This document shows, piece after piece, positions 51,354-63,297 of a stretch of DNA of 64,000 nucleotides. A program made the position numbers and the translations under genes. Numbering within the stretch: position 1 is the first letter of the stretch; each line of letters starts with the position of its first letter. The notes beneath the pieces were generated by a model, which saw only the letters and a list, made by a program, of their open reading frames with translations, had not been told where the DNA came from and did not search any database. This DNA is from Marinobacter salarius (GTDB taxonomy: Bacteria > Pseudomonadota > Gammaproteobacteria > Pseudomonadales > Oleiphilaceae), in contig CP007152.1 of assembly GCA_000831005.1 (NCBI GenBank), positions 3,782,001-3,846,000 on the forward strand. Direction: 5' to 3'.

Positions 51354-52241
51354 GTGCAAAACACCCAAACAGCAGGATTCACACCGGAAACACCCCTGAT
51401 TCTGGGAATGATGCGGCTCCATGACCATCCCAGCCTCACGCAACCCGCCCGACTTGCGGACTGGATTGCCGCGCGACTGGATGACGGCCTGAACGTGTTC
51501 GATCATGCCGACATCTACGGTGGTGGCGAGTGTGAACGGCTGTTCGGGGATGCATTACGGGCTCACCCGGCCCTGGCCCAAAACCTGCAGGTGATCACCA
51601 AGACCGGCATCGTACCGGCCGACCGGGACACCTCGCAGTGGCGGGTAAAACACTACCGGGCCGAAGCAGATTATGTGGAAAACGCGATCAACAAGGCCAT
51701 CGCCTCACTGGCGGTAGAACAGATTGACACCTTTCTGATTCACCGTCCTGACCCGTTGATGCAGGCCGAGGACGTCGCGCGGGTGCTGGAAGCGGCGGTG
51801 TCCGCGGGTAAGATTCGCCAGATCGGCGTCTCCAACTTCCTGCCCGAGCAATGGCGATGGCTGGCCCGGAACACCGAGCTACCGCTGGTGTGCAATCAAA
51901 GCCAGTTATCCCTGCTCCACACCGATCCGTTGTTCGATGGCACCCTTGAAGCTCATCTTGCGGATGGACTGCGCTGGTTGGCGTGGTCTCCGCTGGGTGG
52001 TGGTGGCCTGGCGGACCGAATCCCGGCAGAGCTGATGGGAGAGGCTCGGGAAGAAACCGGTCTGGATGACACCGGCCTGGCTATCGCCTGGTTACGACAG
52101 ATTCCCGGAACGCCTATACCCGTGCTGGGCTCCATGAACCCCGAGCGCATTCACTCAGCGCTCAATGGCGCTCGAAGCCCTATGCCACGGGCCCTTTGGT
52201 ACCGGCTACTGGAATCGGTTCGCAACACCGCGGTTGCCTGA
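51354..52241 (+). CDS. Aldo/keto reductase
   Basis: 295 residues from a GTG at 51354, 2 nt after the amylase stop, with AAGGAG ahead that lies inside the amylase end. Catalytic residues are visible: Asp and Tyr in NVFDHADIYGGGE, Lys in VITKTGI and His in FLIHRPDPL. IGVSNF and a C-terminal GSMNPERIHSAL segment bind NADP. It resembles E. coli YdhF-type reductases. Its role in maltodextrin use is unknown. Confidence 0.9.
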   Translation: MQNTQTAGFTPETPLILGMMRLHDHPSLTQPARLADWIAARLDDGLNVFDHADIYGGGECERLFGDALRAHPALAQNLQVITKTGIVPADRDTSQWRVKHYRAEADYVENAINKAIASLAVEQIDTFLIHRPDPLMQAEDVARVLEAAVSAGKIRQIGVSNFLPEQWRWLARNTELPLVCNQSQLSLLHTDPLFDGTLEAHLADGLRWLAWSPLGGGGLADRIPAELMGEAREETGLDDTGLAIAWLRQIPGTPIPVLGSMNPERIHSALNGARSPMPRALWYRLLESVRNTAVA

Positions 52242-52407
52242 CCCGGATGTGCGTTGTGACGTCCGTCAACGCCTGACAAATCGTTACACAACTTCCACCT
52301 TAGTCCGATTGTTGCTTTTGCAGACAGCCGCGACACTGGTCCTGATCCACAACAACAATATCAGGGCCTGCGTTACCGGCCCGGCGCGACCAAGGAGGCC
52401 TGTGCCA

Positions 52408-53656
52408 ATGCTCTGCAAGAAGCTGCTTCTCTCTTTGTTACTGACCCTGCTGGCGGCGGCTCCCGTTGCAGCGGAAACCCTGAAAATCGGGCTTAACTAC
52501 CCCCAGACCGGCCGCTACAAGGACCAGGGCCTGCAACAACGCCTGGGCGCTTTCCTGGCGGTTGACGAAATCAACAAGGCCGGCGGCATCATGGGTCGCG
52601 AAGTGGAACTGGTGATACGCAACACCTCCGGCGAACCGGACAAGGGCGCCAAAAACACCGCTGAGCTGATCGACCGCGAAGGGGTGCAAATGGTATTCGG
52701 TGGCGTTTCCAGCGCAGTGGCCATTGCCTCCGGCAGAGCAGCAAGGGACCGAAACCGTATCTACTTCGGAACCCTGACCTACTCCAACGCCACCACCGGC
52801 GCCGCCGGCCACAGCCACATGTTTCGCGAACCCTATAATCCTGGATGACGGCGAAGGTACTGAGCCAATATCTCAATACCCAGCATGCCGGCGACGAATA
52901 CTTTTACATCACGCAGACTACACCTGGGGCTGGTCGGTGGAGAAATCGGTCCGGAAATTCACCAATACCGAAAACACCGACGCTCATAAGGGCGTTAAGA
53001 CACCCTTCCCCCGCGCGTTGATTACGGATTTTCGCCAGGCTCTGGAACAGGCGGAACAAAGTGGCGCGAAGGTCCTGATGATGGTGTTGTTTGGCGACGA
53101 CATGGTGCGTGCGCTGAACGTCGCCTACGAAATGGGTTTGACGAAGAAAATGCAGGTGGTGGTACCCAACCTCACGCTCGGCATGGCCCGCCAGGTGGGC
53201 CCGACCATTATGGAAGGTGTCGTTGGCGGTTCGCCCTGGGTGTGGAGCGTTCCCTACCAGTACAACTACGCCCGCGGTAAGGAATTCGTAGAGGCCTTCT
53301 CGAGCCGCTACGAGATGCGCCCCTCCACTGCGGCAGCCTCTGCCTACAGCATCGTCTACCAGTACAAGGATGCCGTGGAAAGAACCGGCACCACGGACAC
53401 ACGCGAGCTTATTCGAGCCCTGGAAGGCCACCGGTACACTTTCCTGAAGGACGAGCAGTACTGGCGCGACTTCGACCACCAGAACATCCAGACGGTCTAC
53501 GTTGTGAGGGTAAAGCCCCGCAACCAGATCATGGAAGACGAGTACTCAGCTGACTACTTCGAGATCATCGACTCCATGCCCGGCGATGAGGCCGCCCAGA
53601 CCCGGCAGGAATGGGAAGCCAGACGCAAGGAAGCCGGACAGCCGCTCAACCTCTAG
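52408..53656 (+). CDS. Solitary branched-chain amino acid/urea-type solute-binding protein (two frameshifts)
   Basis: The ATG at 52408 follows AAGGAGG. A signal peptide (ending APVAAE) precedes a type I periplasmic binding fold (ETLKIGLNYPQTGRYKDQG, MVFGGVSSAVAIASG, SAYSIVYQYKDAVE). Frame changes near 52846 and 52910 are repaired to about 415 residues. No permease or ATPase of the HAAT/urea type is nearby, so it may feed a distant transporter or a sensor. The last 4 nt overlap the end of tpiA on the other strand. Confidence 0.75.
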
Positions 53657-54441
53657 GTGAGCGTCGATGTCACTGGGTTAACCGTGTTTGCCAGCGCCGC
53701 GCCAATGTTTGAAAACTCGTCAGCCTGCAGGGACGCCCCGCCGATCAGGCCGCCATCCACTTCGGGTGACGAGAACAGAGCCGCCGCGTTGGCCGCTTTC
53801 ACACTGCCACCATAAACAATGCGCACGGACTGCCCTGCGCCTGTCTCACAGTTCTCCAGAAACTGGCGGATAGCCCGGTGGGTGTCCGCCACCTGCTCCG
53901 GGGTAGCGGTCCTGCCGGTGCCAATGGCCCAGACCGGTTCATAGGCAACGATGCTGCCAGCCAGGCCGGACATGCCGCATTGGTCAATCACCGTCTGCAG
54001 CTGTCGCTGAACGACCTTCATCGTCCACCCCTGCTCCCGCTCTTCCAACGTTTCGCCAACACACATCACCGGTATCAGCCCAGCTGAGAGCACCTGCTGA
54101 AACCGGGCAGCAACATCATCGTCGGACTCGTGGTAAAGCGCGCGTCGCTCCGAATGCCCGACCAATACGTAACGGCACCCCATTTCATGCAACATGGTGG
54201 CGCTTACTTCCCCGGTGTGTGCACCGGACGTCGCACGGCTGGCATTCTGCGCCCCGAGTGCAATGCCGGTGTACCCGAGCAGGTCCCGCACCTGGAACAG
54301 ATAGGGAAACGGCGGGCAAATGGCCATATCAATGGTTTTGCGAAAGGGGCGGAGCTTTGCCAGCATCCGCACAAGCAACGCCTGGTTGGAGTGCAGGCTG
54401 CCGTTCATTTTCCAGTTCGCAATCAGAATGGGTTTTCTCAT
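53653..54441 (-). CDS. tpiA: Triosephosphate isomerase
   Basis: 262 residues, full length, with AGGAG ahead of the ATG. Active-site Lys in IANWKMNGS, His in LVGHSERRALY, catalytic Glu in VAYEPVWAIGTGRTA and the phosphate loop IVYGGSVK are present. It interconverts dihydroxyacetone phosphate and glyceraldehyde-3-phosphate. It lies 33 nt downstream of eno, a pairing unlike the usual secG-linked tpiA, so it may be an accessory copy in a carbon-source operon. Confidence 0.95.
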   Translation of the reverse strand: MRKPILIANWKMNGSLHSNQALLVRMLAKLRPFRKTIDMAICPPFPYLFQVRDLLGYTGIALGAQNASRATSGAHTGEVSATMLHEMGCRYVLVGHSERRALYHESDDDVAARFQQVLSAGLIPVMCVGETLEEREQGWTMKVVQRQLQTVIDQCGMSGLAGSIVAYEPVWAIGTGRTATPEQVADTHRAIRQFLENCETGAGQSVRIVYGGSVKAANAAALFSSPEVDGGLIGGASLQADEFSNIGAALANTVNPVTSTLT

Positions 54442-54474
54442 GGTTTGTCTCCTGTGATTCCTCGTATCGACGTG

Positions 54475-55775
54475 TCAGGTATCCAGGGCACAGCGAATGG
54501 CTCCAACACCGGGATAGAAAGCGTGGGCGCCAAGGTCCTGCTCGATACGAAGCAACCGGTTATACTTGGCGACACGGTCAGAGCGGCAGAGGGAACCGGT
54601 CTTGATCTGACCTGCTCTGGTTGCCACTGCCAGATCGGCAATAAACGTATCCTCGGTTTCACCACTGCGATGGGATATAACCGCGGTGTAGCCAGCATCC
54701 TGTGCCGTTCCAATAGCTTCAAAGGTTTCGGTGAGGGTGCCTATCTGGTTGAACTTGATCAGAACCGAATTGGCGATGTCCTTCCGCACGCCATCCGCGA
54801 TCAGTGACGCATTGGTCACGAACAGGTCATCCCCTACCAGTTGCACCCGTTCCCCCAGCTTTTCGGTCAGCAGCTTCCAGCCATCCCAGTCGTCCTCATC
54901 CATACCGTCCTCGATGGACGCGATGGGGTACTGCATCGCCAGCGACAGCAGATAATCGGCAAAGCCGGCGGAGTCAAAGCTTGCTCCGGCTCCGGACAAC
55001 TCGTAGCGGCCATCGCGATAGAACTCGGACGCGGCACAGTCCAGAGCCAGCACGATATCCGTGCCCGGCCGATAACCCGCCCTGACGACCGCTTCCAGGA
55101 TAAGATCCAACGCCTCTTCGCTGGAGCGCAGATCCGGCGCGAAACCGCCTTCGTCACCAATGGCGGTGGAAAGGCCTTTCTCGGTCAGCAGTGATTTCAG
55201 TGCATGGAAGGTTTCAACACCCATTCGCAATGCCTCGCTATAGCTGGGCGCTCCGACCGGCTGGATCATGAATTCCTGAAGATCAACGGTATTGTCTGCA
55301 TGGGCACCGCCGTTGATGATATTCATCATGGGTACCGGCAACACACACGGACCGGAGCAACCATAGAGTTCTGCCAGATAGCGGTACAGCGGTTGCTGTC
55401 GAAAGTTGGCGGCGGCATCGGCAACCGCCAGGGACACGGCGAGAATGCCGTTTGCACCAAAACCGGACTTGTTATCGGTGCCGTCCAGGTGGCGCATCAG
55501 CCGATCAATCACCAACTGGTCAAACACCACCCGGTTTTCAATCGCTGGTGCGATGTGCCGGTTAACCGCTTCGACAGCCCCCAGCACACCCTTGCCATTG
55601 TACCGATCAGGATCACCGTCCCTTTTTTCCAGGGCCTCCCTGGAACCGGTGGAGGCGCCCGACGGCGCCGACCGCGTCCGACCACGCCGTTTCCCAACTC
55701 AACATCCACTTCCACTGTGGGAAAACCGCGGGAATCCAGAATTTCCCGGGCGAATACGGACTGAATACGCTCCAT
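54475..55775 (-). CDS. eno: Enolase (one frameshift)
   Basis: About 433 residues from the ATG at 55775 (MERIQSVFAREILDSRGFPT). A frame change near 55690 is repaired so that PSGASTGSREALEKRDGD follows. Metal and catalytic residues are in IEDGMDEDDWDGW, LVGDDLFVTN, the Lys of LIKFNQIGT and SHRSGETEDT. It converts 2-phosphoglycerate to phosphoenolpyruvate. Here it heads an eno-tpiA pair preceded by a GlpR-like operator instead of the usual pyrG context, so a second eno elsewhere in the genome is likely. Confidence 0.92.
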
Positions 55776-55851
55776 AATCATTAACCTACTTGCTCGTGTT
55801 GTTTTTGTTTCCGCACACATAGGTGCACTATCGAACAGTTCACTCGATTGT

Positions 55852-55871
55852 AATATTCGTTTACGAACATT
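55852..55871. promoter_or_regulatory. GlpR-like operator upstream of eno-tpiA
   Basis: AATATTCGTTTACGAACATT matches the E. coli GlpR consensus (A/T)ATGTTCG(A/T)TA(A/T)CGAACAT(A/T) at 18 of 20 positions. A half-site TATCGAACA lies 20 nt nearer to eno (55829-55837). GlpR represses glycerol genes in the absence of glycerol-3-phosphate. A separate 8-bp inverted repeat TTCCATAT/ATATGGAA is at 55893-55917. Confidence 0.5.
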
Positions 55872-55947
55872 CACAAGCGAAAAAGAACACAATTCCATAT
55901 GATTTTGTTATATGGAAAACCCCAATAGGAACTTCAAACGGTTTCGA

Positions 55948-57953
55948 CTACACCCGGAATCGCCCGATCAACGCTTCAATATCACTCATCGACGCTTGAG
56001 CTGATCGCTGGTGGCTACCAATTGCTCAATCTCTGCCAGGTTTTCCGATGAGGATTCACTGATCTCGGTGACATTACGCGACACAGAACGGCTCACATCT
56101 TCCTGCTCGTCCATACCAGTGCGAACGTGTTCCGCACTATTGCGAATCTGATCAACCGCTTCCCGAATGGTTTCAACGCCTTTTGAGGCATCGGTAATCA
56201 GGGACTTGACCGACTCCAGGCGCTGGAAGCTGTCAGCCATGGAACTCACGGCCTCCGCCGCGTCCCCCTGGAGACGGTTGACCAGACCACGAATGGTTTC
56301 CGTACTGCTGGTGGTCTTCTGGGCAAGCTGCCTGACCTCGTCGGCCACCACCGCGAACCCGCGGCCGAACTCGCCGGCCCTGGCGGATTCGATGGCGGCA
56401 TTGAGCGCCAGCAGGTTGGTCTGGTTGGCGATTTCATCGATGGATTCGGTGATGCGCCCGATATCGTGGGATGCACTCTCCAGCTTCTTCAGTTTCCCGG
56501 AGGTTTGCTGAACCTGCTCCTCAAGTTCGTTCACGCACTCCATATTTGCGTTAGCCGTCGCCTTACTTTCATCCACCCGGCTGTTCACCGACTCCACCAG
56601 TTGATGAGTATCTCTCACAGCTTCCGCCACATGATGGCAGGACGCCTCCATTTGCGTCATGGCAGTGGCGATTGAATTCAGATCATCGGACTGGCCCCGA
56701 ATACGCTGGCTGAGATCGTGGGAAAAATCCGCATTGGACGCGGCCACCCCGGTAATTTCACCGCCGGCTTTCTGCAGGCTGCTCAACACCTCGCGCATGG
56801 CCGCTGCGAGTTTGTTGGCAGACTCTTTCAGTTCAATAAACTCACCATTGGCGCGGAACGTCAGTTCGCGACTGTAGTCACCGCCCGCCATTGCCGAGAG
56901 GTGATTGACGGTGGCACGCAAGGGGATACTGATCAGCCGACCCAACCACACAGATATCACAACGGCGATAAACAGGATCAGCGGGACCAGGTAATACACC
57001 AACTGTTCCGAGAAGCGTGCCGTGGCATCAAGATTGTCGACGGTCTGTACAGCAGCCTCCCCGGCTGCCGTGACCATCTGGTCGATATGGCTGTTGAGAT
57101 TATCGAGCCCGGCCTCAATGTCGGCGACCGTGCTGTTCACCGCCAGCAGGTTGCTGCGGTAATCGTAATACTGGCTGACAATGCCGGTTTCACTGTTGAC
57201 CGACTCAAAAAATTCGTTGGCGATTGGAGCAAGTGACTCCAGCGAGGCGATTTCTCCAATGATGGCCTCAATATCCTGCTCAACCGTCACGGTGTTGAAT
57301 CGCAGGTTTTCCACCACGGCTTTCAGCCGTTCCGCATCCTCGGTACTGACCAACTGCATGATCAACAATTCGATATTGGACAGGTTCCCCATGACCGTCA
57401 TGAGGAGGTCCTTCAGGTAAATATCGGACCCGGCCGGTGCCGATGCTTCGCGAAGCAACAACTGTTTCATTTCCGAGGCTTTAGCCAGAAAGTCGGACAA
57501 ATCACGGTTCACCGATTCAGAGACCCTGATGACGTCCGCCTGGTGTTCCTGGAGCCTGGTGGCTCGTTGCTGAAGCGCCTCAAGCGCCTCCCTGTACTGC
57601 TGGGCAGGCTCTTCGAACCCGTTCAGTAATTGGATGTCGCCGGCCTCGACGGCAAGCGATGCGACTTGTTCATCCAGCGCCGTTATCTGGCTTGTCAGCC
57701 TTCCGTAGCGGGCTTCCAGCTCCTGACTATCCCCTAACCTGGCGAGCGATATAACCGCCATGCCACTGCCACTGGTCGATGCCTCGACCGCCTGCACGGA
57801 GCGCTGGAACGGGAAGATTCTCTCCTTTACCTCCGACGTGCCCTCGGAAATGGACGTCATCATAGTGCCGTTGAACAGCCCCCAGCCCGCAATGATCACA
57901 CACAGCAAACCGAAGCCCAGGTATAGACGATGGATAACTGATATTTTTCTCAT
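55948..57953 (-). CDS. Methyl-accepting chemotaxis protein (one frameshift near the end)
   Basis: About 668 residues. TM1 (about 8-28), a large helical periplasmic domain of about 290 residues, TM2 (about 318-340), HAMP and the signalling hairpin with IANQTNLLALNAAIE are seen. The long frame stops at 55986, but the next frame gives MSDIEALIGRFRV and a stop at 55948-55950, the usual end of such receptors, so an indel near 55990 is likely. It guides swimming to a ligand, possibly one of the sugars or glycerol handled nearby (inference). Confidence 0.88.
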
Positions 57954-58223
57954 GCCCTATCAACCCCTACTGCCAGCCCTGGACAGGCCCGGAATCTGAA
58001 AAGGAAAAATCAGGTACGAAAAGGTGGAAAAAGGGCCGGCAGGGTCAACCCGCTAAACACGGGGGAACGCCTGAAATGCTAGTAAGGGGGGGTATGAAAG
58101 CAACCGGCCAAGACCCACCGACCTGACGGTGTAAGATCTGCCGCTGCCCCAGGAGACTCGGGACAACGGCAGGACACTACAGGTAAGTGATTTTCTGAGA
58201 GATCACTGGAACTGACTCGGAAA
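57954..58223. other. 270-nt intergenic region with hairpins
   Basis: No gene seen. It lies between the glycerol-binding-protein stop and the receptor start, both minus strand. An imperfect hairpin around 58138-58175 (CTGCCGCTGCCCC with CGGGACAACGGCAG) and AGTGAT/ATCACT (58186-58206) could end the transporter transcript. The receptor promoter should be in the left part. Confidence 0.35.
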
Positions 58224-59969
58224 TCAGCTTTCGCGAGCCTGTTCCCAGGTTTTCAGAAGCTCTTCGTAGCGGACGGTTTTGCCTTGCGGCTTTTCGTTGT
58301 CCAGCTTCGGCTTGGGCGCACCCGGCTGATCCAGCCAGTACTGGGGATCACGCGGCTCGTTCAGCTTAGGACCACAGGTTTCCTGGACACTGGCGCGTTC
58401 AAGACGCTCCATGACACGGTCCTGGGCTTCAGCCAAACCATCCAGGGCTTTCTGTGGCGTTGCTTCACCACTTGCAGCTGGGCGATGTATTGCCACCACA
58501 GCTGAGCCAGCTTCGGATAATCCGGTACGTTGGTACCCGTCGGCGACCACTGAACGCGGGCCGGGCTGCGATAGAACTCCACAAGACCACCGAGCTTGGG
58601 CGCCAATTCGGTCATGGCATCCGAGTTGATGTCAGACTCGCGGATCGGCGTCAGGCCAGCGATTGTTTTTTCCAGGGATACGGTCTTGGACACCGTAAAC
58701 TGGGCGTACAACCAGGCCGCCAGGCGACGTTTCTCCGGAGTGGACTTCATGAAGGTCCAGGAACCCACGTCCTGATAGCCCAGCTTCATGCCCTCTTCCC
58801 AGTAGGGTCCACGGGGAGAGGGTGCCATACGCCACTTCGGGGTGCCGTCTTCGTTAACCACCGGCAGGCCGTCTTCGATCATGCTGGCAGTAAAGGCGGT
58901 GTACCAGAAGATCTGCTGGGCAACAGCGCCCTGAGCGGGCACGGGACCAGCTTCAGAGAACGTCATACCCGGCGCTTCCGGCGGTGCGTATTTTTCCAGC
59001 CAGTCAACATACTTGGTGGTTGCGTACACAGCAGCCGGTCCATTGGTTGCACCGCCGCGGCTTACGCTGGCACCAACAGGGTGGCACTCATCCACCGGAT
59101 GCCCCACTCGTCAACAGGCAGGCCGTTCGGAAGGCCCTTGTCGCCGGCGCCAGCCATGGAGAACCAGGCATCCGTGAAACGCCAGCCCAGTGACGGGTCT
59201 TTCTTGCCGTAGTCCATGTGGCCGTAGACACGCTTACCATCAATTTCCTTCACGTGTACGGAGAAGAACTCGGCAATGTCCTCATAAGCGGACCAGTTCA
59301 CTGGGACGCCCAGCTCATAGCCGTAGATATCCATGAACTGCTTTTTCAGGTCTTCGCGCTCGAACCAGTCAGCGCGGAACCAGTAAAGGTTGGCAAACTG
59401 TTGGTCAGGCAATTGGTAGAGCTTGCCATCAGGCCGGTGGTGAAGTCCAGACCGATAAAATCGTCCAGATCCAGGGTCGGCAGGGTCAGATCCTTGCCTT
59501 CACCGTTCATGATGTCCTCAACAGGCATGACCTTGCCGTAGCGGAAGTGGGTACCGATCAGGTCAGAGTCGTTGACCCAGCCGTCGTAGATGTTCCGGCC
59601 GGACTGCATCTGTGTCTGCAGCTTCTCGATAACATCGCCTTCCTGGATCAGCGTGTGGGTCAGATTGATCCCGGTGATTTCGCTGAATGCCTCAGCGAGT
59701 ACCTTGGATTCGTATTCGTGAGTGGCAATGGTTTCCGAGACGACGTTGATGTCCATGCCCCGGAACTGCTCGGCAGCCTGGATGAACCACTCCATCTCCT
59801 TCATCTGCTCTTCTTTCGTCAGAGTCGAATTCTTGAATGCCTCATTCACCCACTTCTTGGCGGCATCAGAATACTGATCTGCACTGGCCTGAAAACTGAG
59901 CCCCAATCCCACCGAGCCAATCGCAGCGCTCAGAAGGAGGGTTTTCGGATATTTATTGTTCTTGAACAT
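58224..59969 (-). CDS. Glycerol ABC transporter substrate-binding protein, GlpV-like (three frameshifts)
   Basis: About 580 residues from the ATG at 59969 after repairing frame changes near 59410, 59080 and 58480. The signal peptide ends FQASAD. The long size, with ATHEYESKVLAEAFSEITG, DSDLIGTHFRYGKVMPVEDI and a Trp/Tyr-rich YWFRADWFEREDLKKQF, fits the glycerol-binding GlpV family. It is the last gene of the transporter operon and has its own GlpR-like operators in the 259-nt leader. Confidence 0.82.
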
Positions 59970-60086
59970 ATCCAACCTCGTTCGTCTTGTTTTGGTTTGT
60001 TCGAAACGCGACAGCGAGTGTCAGTGCGTTCCGGCTTTCCCTCTATAGCGTTATTGCCGCTATTCCTGGAAACGGAGCCGAATAGG

Positions 60087-60135
60087 GATGTTCGATTCCG
60101 ATCATTAAGAAGAAAATAGTTCGTTATAGAAATTT
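60087..60135. promoter_or_regulatory. Tandem GlpR-like operators upstream of the glycerol-binding protein
   Basis: GATGTTCGATTCCGATCATT (60087-60106, 16 of 20 to the GlpR consensus) and ATAGTTCGTTATAGAAATTT (60116-60135, 15 of 20), centres 29 bp apart. They lie in the leader between the DUF2160 gene and the binding-protein gene, suggesting a second, regulated promoter inside the operon. Confidence 0.45.
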
Positions 60136-60228
60136 TTACAACCGTTTTGAGCGATAAATCATAAGATTTTTTTCGGGCCTCCCTGGCAAACGAAAATCAA
60201 AAGCGCCTTCCACTGGCACCGTTTCCCA

Positions 60229-60504
60229 TCACCCCCAGCGCAACAGCACCAGGAGCCACGCCACTGACACCACCAACGCTACCCAAAGAGTAATGTCGCT
60301 GACCGCCAGGAACGCAAGATGGATATAGGCCGCCGATAGCAGACCAATGAAAAGACGATCTCCCCGGGTTGTCGAAATCGGCAGAAACCCTTTTCGCTCC
60401 GTGCACGGCGACACCACTTCGTAAACCGTCATCACCAGCAAGATACAGGCAATCACCGCAAAGAAAATCGCAACCGTTGGTGTCCAGTTCATCCATTCAA
60501 TCAT
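60229..60504 (-). CDS. DUF2160 small membrane protein (GlpU-like)
   Basis: 91 residues with three hydrophobic segments (VAIFFAVIACILLVMTVYE, LFIGLLSAAYIHLAFLAVS, LWVALVVSVAWLLVLLRWG). A protein of this family sits between the second permease and the binding protein of the rhizobial glpSTPQUV glycerol importer, which is its position here. Its role in transport is unclear. Confidence 0.82.
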   Translation of the reverse strand: MIEWMNWTPTVAIFFAVIACILLVMTVYEVVSPCTERKGFLPISTTRGDRLFIGLLSAAYIHLAFLAVSDITLWVALVVSVAWLLVLLRWG

Positions 60505-60515
60505 GAGTTCTCTCC

Positions 60516-61321
60516 TTATACCCGACCCAGTGCGAAGCCTTTGGCGATGTGGTTGCGAACAAACCAGACCACCAGCACGCCGGGAATAATAGTGAGCACA
60601 CCGGCAGCCGCCAGCACACCCCAGTCAATGCCGCTTGCCCCGACCGTTCGGGTCATGATTGCGCCAATGGGCTGCGCATCCACGGAGGTCAATGTTCGGG
60701 CGAGCAACAATTCCACCCAGGAGAACATGAACGCAAAGAACGCGGCGACGCCAATGCCAGACCGAATCATCGGCAGGAAGATCTTCACGAAAAACTTGGG
60801 GAAGCTGTAGCCATCAATATAGGCCATCTCATCGTACTCGCGCGGCACACCCGACATGAAACCTTCGAGAATCCAGACCGCCAGCGGCACATTGAACAGA
60901 CAGTGAGCAAGCGCCACTGCAATGTGGGTATCAAACAACCCTACTGACGAATAGAGCTGGAAGAACGGCAGTAGAAAAACAGCCGGCGGTGCCATGCGGT
61001 TACTCAGCAGCCAGAAAAACAGGTGCTTGTCTCCCACGAACTTGTATCGGCTGAACGCGTAGGCGGCCGGCAAGGCCACCAGCAGTGTGATGGTCATGTT
61101 CATGGACACGTAGATCATCGAGTTGATGTAACCCGAGTACCAACTTGAATCCGAGAAAATCACAGCGTAGTTGGCCAGGGTGAAATTCTGCGGCCACAAC
61201 GTCAGGCCACCGAGAATTTCCTGGTTGGTCTTGAACGACATGTTCAGGAGCCAGTAGATCGGAGTCAGCAGGAGCACGATAAACAGTGTCATCCGAAGCC
61301 CTTGGAACGTGAATAGTTCAT
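60516..61321 (-). CDS. Glycerol ABC transporter permease, GlpQ-like (start frameshifted)
   Basis: About 268 residues. The long frame begins at an internal ATG (61292) already inside the first helix. The ATG at 61321 has AAGGAG ahead and reads MNYSRSKGF before an indel near 61295. Six helices and the EAA loop YDEMAYIDGYSFPKFFVKIFLPM are present. It pairs with the GlpP-like permease and starts 11 nt after that gene's stop. Confidence 0.85.
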
Positions 61322-61331
61322 CACTCTCTCC

Positions 61332-62193
<862 letters not shown>

Positions 62194-62197
<4 letters not shown>

Positions 62198-63297
62198 TGG
62201 TCCTTCTCCTCTACCAGAAACTCGTCCACGTAAAGCTTCAGCCACTTTTCCGGAAAGCTGAGCTGAACCTGGCCGCCAACTGCAAAGTGCTGGTCTTCCG
62301 TCAGCCGAACCTTCAACGTTTCGAAATCCAGCTTGACTGTCATGACCTTGTAAGTGCCGAGGTCCTCGACATCCAACACCTCGGCCTCAAACGTATCGTC
62401 CGCCGGCATATCGGACGCCTGGATAAACTCCGGGCGAATACCGATCTTGAGATTGTTGGACTGCAGGCGCTGCAACAGCTCGACGTGTTGAACACTCAGC
62501 GGGACAACCGTGCTGCCGAAGCAGACCCCGCGTGGGCAACGCTGAACCTCAATCAGATTCATGCCGGGGCTACCGATAAAATACCCCACAAATGTGTGGT
62601 TGGGCTGTTCGAAGAGCTCCGTTGGGGTGCCAAACTGAACAATCTGACCGCCATACATCACCGCGATTTTGTCGGCGAAAGTGGACGCCTCAAGCTGGTC
62701 GTGGGTGACGTACACCATGGTGATATCGAACTGTTCGTGAATCTGCTTGAGCTTGCGGCGCAGCTTCCACTTGAGCTGGGGATCGATAACCGTCAGCGGT
62801 TCATCGAACAGGATGGCGGACACATCGCCCCGAACCAGGCCTCTACCCATGGAAACCTTCTGTTTCTGGTCCGCGGACAGGTTCTTGGCCTTTTTCTGCA
62901 GCTCGCTCTCAATCTCCAGGATCTCCGCGATCTCATGCACCTTGGCCTTGATCTGGGACGACGGCACGCCGGTGTTCTTGAGCGGAAATGCCAGGTTCTG
63001 GTACACGGTCATCGAGTCATAGATCACGGGGAACTGGAAAACCTGGGCAATGTTCCGGTCCCTCGGGGACAGCTCGTTCACCCGCTTGCCATCAAACAGT
63101 ACGTCGCCCTCGGAGGGCTGGAGCAAACCCGAAATGATGTTCAGCATCGTACTCTTGCCGCAGCCGGACGGACCGAGCAATGCATACGCCCCACCCTTCT
63201 CCCAGACATGGTCCAGCTGACGGATCGCGTAGTCATCGGGCCCGGCCGGAGTGTCGCTGTAACTGTGAGCCAGGGACTTCAAATGAATTTCAGCCAT
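62194..63297 (-). CDS. Glycerol ABC transporter ATPase, GlpT-like, with atypical signature motif
   Basis: 367 residues, frame intact. Walker A GPSGCGKSTMLNI, Q-loop VFQFPVIYDSM, Walker B AILFDEPLTVIDPQ and H-loop VYVTHDQLEAST are normal, but the ABC signature reads NLSADQKQKVSMGR in place of LSGGQ, and the D-loop is VIDPQ. The second ATPase has LSGGQ, so the pair is asymmetric. An MalK-like C-terminal domain follows. It overlaps both neighbours by 1 to 4 nt. Confidence 0.88.

Noticed and set aside
59970..60228. Possible riboswitch in the glycerol-binding-protein leader
   Set aside because: No known riboswitch core could be recognised; the AT-rich stretch is better explained by the GlpR-like operators.
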